A DNA stretch of 16,895 nt from JBBECF01 sp040881945 (lineage in GTDB: Bacteria > Pseudomonadota > Alphaproteobacteria > Dongiales > Dongiaceae). The stretch lies in NCBI GenBank assembly GCA_040881945.1, contig JBBECF010000152.1:1-16895 (forward strand), in the 5' to 3' direction. The notes below the pieces were generated by a model. The model had not been told where the DNA came from. It made no database searches and was given only the letters and a program-made list of their open reading frames with translations. This document shows, in pieces, positions 7,846 to 13,025 of the stretch. A program made the position numbers and the translations under genes. How positions within the stretch are numbered: position 1 is the stretch's first letter; every line of letters begins with the position of its first letter.

Positions 7846-7890
7846 CATCAGCCCCGCAGGAAGGGCGGTCGCGGTGGACTTCATCACCGG
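7837..7890 (-). promoter_or_regulatory. Fluoride (crcB-motif) riboswitch aptamer 2 of a tandem pair
   Basis: The minus-strand RNA has a 5' hairpin GGTGATGAAGTCCACC (7873-7888), then GCGACCGCCC, a short P3 stem (GCCC/GGGC) and GGCTGATGACTTCTGG (to 7838). The invariant GATG and CTGATGAC blocks are present. The pseudoknot is GAAGT/ACTTC, whereas the first aptamer has GGAGT/ACTCC: a compensatory change that supports a real fold. The joining region is a few bases shorter than in aptamer 1. It ends about 70 bases before the antiporter ATG, after two terminator-like hairpins. Confidence 0.85.
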
Positions 7891-7903
7891 CGCGGCGGCA
7901 GGC

Positions 7904-7929
7904 ATAAGAAAACCCGCCATGCGGCGGGT
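7904..7929 (-). terminator. Intrinsic terminator between the two fluoride aptamers
   Basis: On the minus strand ACCCGCC-GCAT-GGCGGGT is a perfect 7-bp G+C-rich hairpin followed by TTTTCTTAT. This is a good intrinsic terminator. It lies after aptamer 1 and before aptamer 2, so it probably stops transcripts when aptamer 1 is not bound. Confidence 0.75.
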
Positions 7930-7942
7930 CCTTCACAGACAA

Positions 7943-7973
7943 ACTCCCGCCGCGTTTGCCGCGCAGCAGGAGT
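7943..7973 (-). terminator. Ligand-dependent hairpin overlapping the aptamer 1 pseudoknot strand
   Basis: ACTCCTGCTGCG (7962-7973) pairs over 12 bp, including G-U pairs, with CGCGGCGGGAGT (7943-7954) across a 7-base loop, and TTTGTCTGT follows. The first five bases are the 3' strand of the aptamer 1 pseudoknot. This is the same design as the Bacillus cereus crcB riboswitch, where fluoride keeps that strand in the aptamer and prevents the terminator. The U-tract is weak; the stronger terminator just downstream may do the stopping. Confidence 0.65.
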
Positions 7974-8019
7974 CATCAGCCTCATCGGCGGTTCATCGCG
8001 GGGGACTCCATCCCCTTCG
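7968..8019 (-). promoter_or_regulatory. Fluoride (crcB-motif) riboswitch aptamer 1 of a tandem pair
   Basis: The minus-strand RNA carries the 5' hairpin GGGGATGGAGTCCCCC (8000-8015), then GCGATGAACCGCC, a GCC/GGC P3 stem and GGCTGATGACTCCTGC. This is very close to the crcB consensus (GGxGATGGxGTxCxCC ... AACCGCC ... GGCTGATGACxCCTxC). The pseudoknot GGAGT/ACTCC is intact. The predicted transcription start is at its 5' edge. The established ligand of this motif is fluoride, and most known examples turn gene expression on. Confidence 0.93.
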
Positions 8020-8025
8020 GCTTCA

Positions 8026-8054
8026 AGAATAGGCGCACCATATCCGTAAGTCAA
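8026..8054 (-). promoter_or_regulatory. Promoter of the riboswitch-antiporter-usp transcript
   Basis: Minus strand TTGACT (-35, 8049-8054), 17-bp spacer, TATTCT (-10, 8026-8031). The start would fall near 8019, immediately before aptamer 1. It lies between this operon and the stop of the 72-residue ORF upstream, so the antiporter operon has its own promoter. Confidence 0.75.
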
Positions 8055-8085
8055 TTCAGTCGATGCGCGGCCCTTCAAGAGGCCT

Positions 8086-8304
8086 CTATGAGCGTCTCCG
8101 GCGGCGGGCGTCCCTGAATGCTGCTTCGACGAGAATCAGCGGGCAACCGGCCACCAACACACCGCCCCCGATCAGCGGTTCGACGCCAAGGGAATTCGTC
8201 AGACCAGCCACGATCAGAACCAGTGCCAGGACCGCCCCGCTCAAACGAGCGTCGGCGAAGAACATGCCGGCGAGTTCATTCGCGATATCGTGCAGGAGGG
8301 TCAT
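8086..8304 (-). CDS. Small two-helix membrane protein coupled to the COG4280-like gene
   Basis: A 72-residue protein, MTLLHDIANELAG..., with two predicted hydrophobic helices (about 21-38 and 42-60) and a strongly basic tail (RDARRRRRS). I do not recognise a family. The ATG at 8304 overlaps the stop of the COG4280-like gene by four bases (ATGA), and GGAGG lies upstream inside that gene. This supports the start and indicates translational coupling. A longer reading from 8409 would lie mainly inside the upstream gene. It may be an accessory subunit of the membrane protein encoded before it; this is inferred from coupling alone. Confidence 0.7.
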   Translation of the reverse strand: MTLLHDIANELAGMFFADARLSGAVLALVLIVAGLTNSLGVEPLIGGGVLVAGCPLILVEAAFRDARRRRRS

Positions 8305-9056
8305 CGCGACGCCTCCATAGACGGGCGGCGGACCAGAGTCGCCGTCGCAAGGCCCGTAACAAGAAACAGGGCCGCAAAGCCAAACAGGACCAAATCCTGC
8401 CCCGGCCATTCTACGCCGAGGCCTTCGCCGGTCCAGAACACGCCGAAGGCCGACAGCATCACCCCGACGCCAAATTTAAGCGTGTTCTCGGGTACCCGGG
8501 AGAGCGGCCGGTGCACCACGGCGCCCACGATGAGCACGGCGACGCAGGCGGCAAGCGCGCCGATGGAAGCGGGCCATAGCAGTCCGCGGCCCGCGCCAAC
8601 CGCGATGACGATAAAGACAACCTCCAGCCCTTCGAGCAGCACCGCCTTGAAGGCCGCGAGGCCTGCGATCCAGTCAAGCGATGTGCGCTTGCGACGCGCC
8701 TCCTCGGCGAGATGTTCGGTTTCCGCGGCAAAAGCTGCGTTCTCGTCGTGCAACGGGATGACCCCCGCCGACCGCAAGACGGCCTTGCGCAACCACCCCA
8801 TGCCGAACAACAGCAGAAGAACGCCGATCACGAGCTGCAGCAAGTGCAAGGGAACGCGGTCGAGTAGCGGTCCCAGCGCCACGATCAGAAGCCCGAGCAG
8901 GCCAAGCGCGGCAGACGTGCCAAGCGCGGCCGGACGCCAGCCCCGTAGCGTGCCGATGGCAAGCACGATGGTAAAGGCCTCGACGACCTCGACAAGCGAG
9001 GCGACAAACGCCGCACTGACGGCAGGAGCGGCAACGGCCCACGAAACCATATCCAT
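8301..9056 (-). CDS. COG4280/FTR1-like integral membrane protein with duplicated E-x-x-E helices
   Basis: A 251-residue, multi-helix membrane protein with a clear internal duplication. LVEVVEAFTIVLAIG (21-35) matches LLEGLEVVFIVIAVG (140-154). DRVPLHLLQLVIGVLLL (about 66-82) matches SRVPENTLKFGVGVMLS (about 186-202). Each half has a membrane-embedded Glu-x-x-Glu (E23/E26 and E142/E145). The second reads EGLE, like the REGLE motif of FTR1 iron permeases. A charged loop (EETEHLAEEARRKR-like, about 105-125) joins the halves. These traits suggest a cation transporter; the substrate is unknown. ATG 9056 is chosen for its upstream GAGG; the GTG at 9119 lacks a ribosome binding site and would cover operator-like DNA. 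It is coupled to the 72-residue gene and divergent from the RpiR gene. Confidence 0.75.
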   Translation of the reverse strand: MDMVSWAVAAPAVSAAFVASLVEVVEAFTIVLAIGTLRGWRPAALGTSAALGLLGLLIVALGPLLDRVPLHLLQLVIGVLLLLFGMGWLRKAVLRSAGVIPLHDENAAFAAETEHLAEEARRKRTSLDWIAGLAAFKAVLLEGLEVVFIVIAVGAGRGLLWPASIGALAACVAVLIVGAVVHRPLSRVPENTLKFGVGVMLSAFGVFWTGEGLGVEWPGQDLVLFGFAALFLVTGLATATLVRRPSMEASR

Positions 9057-9094
9057 CACAACCGCCTCGCTGCTCGCCGACACCTGCGGCAGTC

Positions 9095-9140
9095 TGTAGT
9101 ATTTGCTACCGATTTGCACAATTATGTAGTATACACGACA
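9095..9140. promoter_or_regulatory. Two operator-like sites between rpiR-type gene and COG4280-like gene
   Basis: TGTAGTATTTGCTACC (9095-9110) and TGTAGTATACACGACA (9125-9140) share their first eight bases and are spaced exactly 30 bp apart, about three helical turns. Each is partly palindromic (GTAG...CTAC; TGT...ACA). The second covers part of the -10 and spacer of the minus-strand promoter, which suits repression. They are the best candidates for binding by the adjacent RpiR-type regulator. Confidence 0.5.
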
Positions 9141-9151
9141 TCACCAGTCAA
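9123..9151 (-). promoter_or_regulatory. Promoter of the COG4280-like operon
   Basis: Minus strand TTGACT (9146-9151), 17-bp spacer, TACATA (9123-9128). The start would be about 60 bases before the ATG at 9056. The promoter overlaps an operator-like repeat. Confidence 0.6.
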
Positions 9152-9166
9152 TAAGGAATTTGCGCC

Positions 9167-10057
9167 ATGGAACCGCCGGAAACCTTCGATGAGAGGGTGA
9201 ATGCCAGCCTGGACCGAATCGCCCCCGCGCAGCAGCGAGTCGCCCGCTTCATCCGGGAGAACCGCGAAGAGGTGCTCATCGCGTCCGCTTCGGCGCTCGC
9301 AGCAAAAGCTGGGACGAGCGACGCCACAGTGGTCCGCACGGCAAAGGCGCTCGGCTTTTCGGGTATGGACGAACTGCGGCGCGCACTGGCCGCCGAGCTA
9401 CGGGACAATCTGTCGCCCGCAACTCGGCTGGCCCGAACCCTGAGCGACGTAGGTGACGACCTGGAGGCTGCCTTCCACGTTACGCTGGATATCCACCAGA
9501 AGGCACTTGAGAGCCTTCGCCGCGACATCACGCCAGGGCATTTTAGAACGGCAGCGCAGTACATTGTCGATGCCCGACGGGTGTTTATCTTCGGCATCGG
9601 GCCGTCGAGTGCGATGGCGGACTATTTCACAATTCAACTCGGGCGTTTTGGCATTGAGGCGCTCAGCCTGACGCAAACCGGCCTCCTCCTCGCCGACGGC
9701 TTGCAGAGACTAAGAGAGGGCGATCTGTTGATGATCTTCGCCTACAGCCGGGTCTACCGGGAGCTGGCGGCGCTCTTGGATCAAGCAGACCGCCGTGGCG
9801 TCACCAGCATTCTCTTCACGGACACGCTTGGCTCGAAACTTCGCGACCGCGTCGACGTGGTTCTTTCAGTCGCGCGCGGTCGCGCTGACATGCTCAGCAT
9901 GCATACGGCCACCCTCGGCCTCATCGAAGCGCTGCTGGTCGGCATTGCCACGAAACGTCCGCACGAAACGATGGCCAGTCTCAAGAGCCTGAACGAGTTG
10001 CGGACCGCCTTGGTCGGGGAGCCGATGGATCTCCCTGCCGCAATGAGGGATGCGTAA
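9167..10057 (+). CDS. MurR/RpiR family transcriptional regulator (HTH + SIS domain)
   Basis: A 296-residue protein. The N-terminal RpiR helix-turn-helix (about 1-80) includes ARFIRENREEVLIASASALA, TSDATVVRTAKALGFSG and MDELRRALA. The C-terminal SIS domain (about 125-260) begins ARRVFIFGIGPSSAMADYF and includes LLMIFAYSRVYREL. SIS domains of this family usually bind phosphosugars or related ligands. AAGGA lies nine bases before the ATG. It is divergent from the COG4280-like gene and probably controls it, and perhaps itself, through the repeats between them. The stop codon lies only three bases before the second copy of the udg 3' end, so the module boundary is abrupt. The ligand is unknown. 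Confidence 0.92.
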   Translation: MEPPETFDERVNASLDRIAPAQQRVARFIRENREEVLIASASALAAKAGTSDATVVRTAKALGFSGMDELRRALAAELRDNLSPATRLARTLSDVGDDLEAAFHVTLDIHQKALESLRRDITPGHFRTAAQYIVDARRVFIFGIGPSSAMADYFTIQLGRFGIEALSLTQTGLLLADGLQRLREGDLLMIFAYSRVYRELAALLDQADRRGVTSILFTDTLGSKLRDRVDVVLSVARGRADMLSMHTATLGLIEALLVGIATKRPHETMASLKSLNELRTALVGEPMDLPAAMRDA

Positions 10058-10060
10058 AGA

Positions 10061-10362
10061 CGACGCCGGCGGAGATCGGCCATTGCCGGCACTACTTGGC
10101 AGCCGAGATCGCCGCCCTGGCGCGTCTGCGCGCGGTGCTGGCGCTCGGCGCCGTCGCGCACGCCTCGGTCGTGACGGCGCTCGGCCAGCGCCCGGCGCGC
10201 TGGAAGTTCGCCCACGGCGCCCGCCACGACCTGCCCGGCGGGCCGGCGGTGTTCGACAGCTATCACTGCTCGCGCCTCAACACCAACACCGGCCGCCTGA
10301 CCGAGGCGATGTTCCGGGAGGTGGTCGGGGGATTGAGGCGATATCTCGACGAGATCGGCTGA
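10061..10362 (+). pseudogene. udg fragment: second copy of the uracil-DNA glycosylase 3' end
   Basis: This encodes the C-terminal 100 residues of the family 5 UDG, from the TPAEIGHCRHY segment to a stop, in an uninterrupted frame. It lacks a start, the two N-terminal cysteines and motif 1, so it cannot be an active glycosylase. It is colinear with 5651-5952 and its end (GGLRRYLDEIG) differs from that of the intact gene. It marks the right boundary of the 4.1-kb module and follows the rpiR stop by three bases. It is likely the displaced 3' end of a former udg, or a leftover of recombination. Confidence 0.9.
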
Positions 10363-10399
10363 GAGGTTGTGAATGAATGCTGGATCACGGCTCTTGCGT

Positions 10400-10506
10400 G
10401 CTTCGAGACGGCCGCTCGCGCGGCCTCCTCAGCATGAGGTTTTTTCTTTGTGCCACAAAGATTTAACCTCATCCTGAGGAGCGCTCCGAAGGGGCGCGTC
10501 TCGAAG
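10400..10506. repeat. Long inverted repeat of alphaproteobacterial palindromic type
   Basis: The left arm (10400-10442) contains CTTCGAGACGG, a nested GCCGC-TCGC-GCGGC hairpin and CTCAGCATGAGG. The right arm (10464-10506) mirrors it with CCTCATCCTGAGG, a nested hairpin and CGTCTCGAAG. The arms face each other across about 21 bases. The CTTCGAGACGG and CTCAGxATGAGG pieces resemble dispersed palindromes common in Rhizobiales and relatives. It occupies most of the noncoding space 10363-10577; the rest shows nothing I recognise. Confidence 0.85.
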
Positions 10507-10577
10507 GACGCAGCGACCCAGATGCAATTCCTTCACAGACTCTGAGGCGGGCCAAGATCGTGGATCGGGAGTAGGGC

Positions 10578-10925
10578 ATGGATAAGGACGACGTCCCGGC
10601 AACAAAGAGCAGCGGCAATGTGTTCCTCGACCTCGGCTTCGGCGAGGCCGAGGCCGCGGGCAAGCTGGCGAAGGCCAAACTGATTCTGGAGTTGAAACGG
10701 GCGATGCGCGCCCGCGACCTTACCCAGCGACAAGCCGCCAAGCTGTGCGGAGATCCCCGGGTTAAACCCGGGGACCAGCCGACCCTGTCGAAGGTGCTTT
10801 CCGGCCGCATGGAAGCCGTCACCATCGACCTCCTGGCGCGCTGGCTGAACGCGCTGGGCCGCACCGTCGAGATCAAGGTCACGACGGCCCGCAAGGGTCC
10901 GGCACGGCTCGTCGTCAACGCCTGA
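10578..10925 (+). CDS. XRE/HTH_37-type DNA-binding protein (antitoxin-like) with a palindrome inserted in the HTH
   Basis: A 115-residue protein. NVFLDLGFGEAEA and AKLILELKRAMRARDLTQRQAAKL, then TLSKVLSGRMEAVTIDLLAR and LNALGRTVEIKV, match small XRE-type antitoxin regulators that usually follow a RelE/Gp49-like toxin gene. No intact toxin is present upstream. Between helix 2 (QRQAAKLCG) and the recognition helix (QPTLSKVLSG), where the family normally has two or three turn residues, this protein reads DPRVKPGD, encoded by a 21-bp palindrome. The frame is kept. The insertion could weaken DNA binding or be tolerated as a longer turn. Whether the protein works is unknown. The region after the stop (10926-10955) is short and featureless. 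Confidence 0.75.
   Translation: MDKDDVPATKSSGNVFLDLGFGEAEAAGKLAKAKLILELKRAMRARDLTQRQAAKLCGDPRVKPGDQPTLSKVLSGRMEAVTIDLLARWLNALGRTVEIKVTTARKGPARLVVNA
10754..10774. repeat. 21-bp palindromic insertion inside the HTH coding sequence
   Basis: TCCCCGGGTT-A-AACCCGGGGA is a perfect inverted repeat with a one-base centre. In frame it reads DPRVKPG, a peptide often produced where dispersed alphaproteobacterial palindromes are translated. It adds about seven codons without breaking the frame. Confidence 0.9.
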
Positions 10926-10955
10926 TAGCGTGCGGGCCCATGTTCGCCGAAGGCG

Positions 10956-11059
10956 ATCACTGTTCGCGCCTCAACACCAACACCGGCAGCCTGACCGAGG
11001 CGATGTTCCGGGACGTGGTCGCGGGGTTGCGCGACTATCTGGCCTCGGCGCCGGACTGA
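10956..11059 (+). pseudogene. udg fragment: third copy of the extreme 3' end
   Basis: This encodes the last 33 or so residues of a family 5 UDG: HCSRLNTNTGSLTEAMFRDV, then VAGLRDYLASAPD and a stop. Homology begins abruptly at about 10956, inside the catalytic loop codons. It is more diverged from copies 1 and 2 than those are from each other. It may be the original chromosomal 3' end, left behind by an older insertion, or a fragment from a third strain. With copy 2 it brackets the HTH module. Confidence 0.85.
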
Positions 11060-11106
11060 CCCTGCCCTGACCTTCTGGACAAAGTCGAAAGCGTCCTTTA
11101 CGAGCC

Positions 11107-11219
11107 ATGGCGATGAAGACCCCCCCACACCCCGGTCGGATTGTTCGGCAGGAGTGCATCGAGCCTCTCGGGCTAACCGTGACGGCAGCGGCAAGAGGAC
11201 TCGGCGTCACGCGCAAGGC
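11107..11219 (+). pseudogene. HigA-type antitoxin, truncated by a palindromic repeat
   Basis: MAMKTPPHPGRIVRQECIEP followed by LGLTVTAAARGLGVTR is the standard N-terminus of HigA/VapI-type XRE antitoxins, up to the middle of the HTH. The expected continuation (roughly QALxxLVNGxxxISPEMA) is missing. Instead the frame runs into the composite palindromic repeat at about 11220 and ends at 11310 as unrelated arginine-rich sequence. No HigB toxin gene is visible just upstream, in 11060-11106. I read it as a broken antitoxin. Confidence 0.8.
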
Positions 11220-11224
11220 CCCCC

Positions 11225-11316
11225 CCCTCACCCAACTCCGGGTAAGGCGCGGCAGACGCCGCGCCAACCCTATGTATCCCTCTCCCCCGCTTGCGGGGGA
11301 GAGGGATTAGTGAGGG
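11225..11316. repeat. Composite palindromic repeat with three nested stems
   Basis: The outer arms are CCCTCAC (11225-11231) and GTGAGGG (11310-11316). Inside are GGCGCGGC-AGAC-GCCGCGCC (11246-11265) and CCCTCTCCCCCGC-TT-GCGGGGGAGAGGG (11278-11305), both perfect. This resembles dispersed repeats of alphaproteobacteria and other G+C-rich genomes. It lies just where the HigA-like gene is cut and before the smpB stop, where its hairpins may also act as a terminator. Confidence 0.85.
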
Positions 11317-11344
11317 TGGCGCTTCCGCACGAACGAAGGCCGCC

Positions 11345-11824
11345 CTACCCCTTGTCGCGCATCAGCCTTGCGCGGTCGCGGTCCCAGTCGCGCGACTTCT
11401 CGGCCTCGCGCTTGTCGACCTTGCGCTTGCCGCGGGCGAGGCCGAGCTGCATCTTGGCGATACCGCGCTCGTTGAAATAAATCGACAGCGGCACCAGCGT
11501 CGCACCCTCGCGCCGCACCGAGCCGAGCAGGCGGTCGCGCTCGCGCCGGCGCAGCAGCAGCTTGCGCGGCCGCGTCGGCTCGTGGTTGGCGCGGTTGGCC
11601 GCCGCGTAGACCGGGACATGGGCGTTCAGCAGGTAGAATTCCCCGCCCTGCTCGGCGGCGTAGGCCTCGCCGATGCTGGCGCGGCCCTGGCGCAGCGACT
11701 TGACCTCGCTGCCCTGGAGCACGAGCCCGACCTCGAGCGTGTCCTCGATGAAGTAATTGTGCCGCGCCTTGCGGTTCTGCGCGACCATCCGGCCGGGCTT
11801 CGCCGGCGCGCCGGCGCGGGTCAA
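11345..11824 (-). CDS. smpB: SsrA-binding protein SmpB
   Basis: A 159-residue protein that binds tmRNA and delivers it to stalled ribosomes for trans-translation. Motifs include VAQNRKARHNYFIEDTLEVG, LQGSEVKSLRQG, SIGEAY, REGATLVPLSIYF and the basic C-terminal KRKVDKREAEKSRDWDRDR. The start is taken as TTG 11824, which overlaps the dapA stop (AATTGACC) and gives normal SmpB length; ATG 11788 (147 residues) is the alternative. Neither has a strong ribosome binding site, so coupling to dapA is the better argument. The start lies within the sequence duplicated around the assembly gap. After the gap is collapsed, dapA and smpB would be directly adjoining on the minus strand. Confidence 0.95.
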   Translation of the reverse strand: MTRAGAPAKPGRMVAQNRKARHNYFIEDTLEVGLVLQGSEVKSLRQGRASIGEAYAAEQGGEFYLLNAHVPVYAAANRANHEPTRPRKLLLRRRERDRLLGSVRREGATLVPLSIYFNERGIAKMQLGLARGKRKVDKREAEKSRDWDRDRARLMRDKG

Positions 11825-12023
11825 TTCAACAGGCCGGCCGACTGCATCGCCGCGCGCACGCGCTGCTTNNNNNNNNNNNNNNNNNNNNNNNNNNNNNNNN
11901 NNNNNNNNNNNNNNNNNNNNNNNNNNNNNNNNNNNNNNNNNNNNNNNNNNNNNNNNNNNNNNNNNNNNGCGCGGGTCAATTCAACAGGCCGGCCGACTGC
12001 ATCGCCGCGCGCACGCGCTGCTT
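11814..12023. repeat. 55-bp duplicated contig ends around the gap (assembly artefact)
   Basis: The 55 bases at 11814-11868 are identical to 11969-12023. Both hold the dapA 3' end. This is what a scaffolder produces when two contigs share an unmerged overlap of k-mer length. Biologically there is probably one copy and no missing sequence. Confidence 0.85.
11869..11968. other. Scaffold gap of exactly 100 N
   Basis: Positions 11869-11968 are all N. The round length indicates a placeholder rather than a measured gap. Open frames crossing it are meaningless. Confidence 0.99.
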
Positions 12024-12851
12024 CGTCGTCTCGGCGACCTCGCACAGCGGCAGGCGCTGCTCCGCCGCGCAGCGGCCGAGCAGGGACACGGCGTACTTCA
12101 CCGGCCCCGGGCTGCTTTCGACGAACAGCGCCCGGTGCAGCGGGGTCAGCCGCTCGTTCAGCGCCGCCACCTTGTCCAGCTCGCGCGCGGCCCAAGCGGC
12201 GTGCAGCTCGGCGCACAGCCGCGGCGCGACGTTGGCGGTGACCGAGATGCAGCCGTGGCCGCCCTGGGCGAGGAACGGCACGACCGTGATGTCCTCGCCC
12301 GAGAGCTGGCAGAATTCGGGTCCGATGGCGAGCCGGGTCAGCATCGGCCGGGCCAGGTCCGCGGTCGCGTCCTTGACGCCGACGATGCGCGGCAGCTCGG
12401 CCAGCCGGGCCATGGTCTCGACCGACATGTCGACGGCGCTGCGGCCGGGGATGTTGTAGATCAGGATCGGCAGGTCGACGGCGTCGTGGATCGCCTTGTA
12501 ATGCCGGTACTGCCCTTCCGCCGTCGGCTTGTTGTAGTACGGCATGACGACGAGCCCCGCCGCCGCGCCGGCCTCCCGGGCATGGCGGGTCAGGCGGATC
12601 GCCTCGGCCGTGGAATTGGAGCCGGTGCCGGCGATGACGGGGACGCGGCCGGCGGCCGCCTCGACGCAGATCTCGACGACGCGCATGTGCTCGTCGTGGC
12701 TCAGCGTCGGCGATTCGCCGGTCGTGCCGCAGGGCACCAGGGCGGCCGTGCCCTCGCCGATCTGCCAGTCGACGAAGGCGCGGAACGCGTCGTCGTCCAC
12801 GGCGCCATCGCGGAACGGCGTGATCAGCGCGGTGATGGATCCCTTGAACAT
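11976..12851 (-). CDS. dapA: 4-hydroxy-tetrahydrodipicolinate synthase
   Basis: A 291-residue class I aldolase of lysine/diaminopimelate synthesis, which condenses pyruvate with aspartate semialdehyde. Visible are PCGTTGESPTL (Thr44/Thr45), MPYYNKPT, ILIYNIPGR (Tyr132, Arg137), the Schiff-base lysine GVKDAT (Lys160) and LSGEDITVVPFLAQGG. These match the E. coli residues with an offset of one. The ATG at 12851 follows GGGAGG at good distance. Its stop overlaps the smpB start. It is divergent from the lytic transglycosylase across 174 bp, which must hold promoters for both; I cannot place either with confidence. Confidence 0.97.
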   Translation of the reverse strand: MFKGSITALITPFRDGAVDDDAFRAFVDWQIGEGTAALVPCGTTGESPTLSHDEHMRVVEICVEAAAGRVPVIAGTGSNSTAEAIRLTRHAREAGAAAGLVVMPYYNKPTAEGQYRHYKAIHDAVDLPILIYNIPGRSAVDMSVETMARLAELPRIVGVKDATADLARPMLTRLAIGPEFCQLSGEDITVVPFLAQGGHGCISVTANVAPRLCAELHAAWAARELDKVAALNERLTPLHRALFVESSPGPVKYAVSLLGRCAAEQRLPLCEVAETTKQRVRAAMQSAGLLN

Positions 12852-13025
12852 CGCGCCCTCCCGATCTTCACGGTTTAATAGACCGTCGCCGGTGGCGTTG
12901 CGAGGGAAATCCGCCGGCGCCGGCGCTTCCCGGTTGTCGGCGGCGACGCCGGTCTTTATGTTTCTTTACGAATCGGTCATTACGATCGCAGCCGCCGGGG
13001 GAAGACGTTAGCGAGAGGTCGCCGC

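Noticed and set aside
7884..8078. 64-codon minus-strand ORF within the leader of the antiporter gene
   Set aside because: It is read through aptamer 1 and the terminators; the conserved RNA structure explains the sequence better.
5953..10060. Integrase, transposase or tRNA gene expected for a mobile island
   Set aside because: I looked on both strands of the accessory segment and found none, so I do not call an integrative element; only the repeated udg ends support insertion.
10510..10571. Possible C-terminal tail of a toxin gene ending in TAG just before the HTH start
   Set aside because: The frame ending in AKIVDRE and a stop four bases before the ATG would suit a toxin-antitoxin pair, but the peptide is too short and matches no toxin family I know.
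10469..11194. 241-codon minus-strand frame across the HTH gene and third udg fragment
   Set aside because: It runs antisense through three unrelated features and a repeat, so it is not a coherent gene.
11291..12878. Plus-strand open frames crossing the N run
   Set aside because: They depend on 100 placeholder N and are antisense to smpB and dapA.
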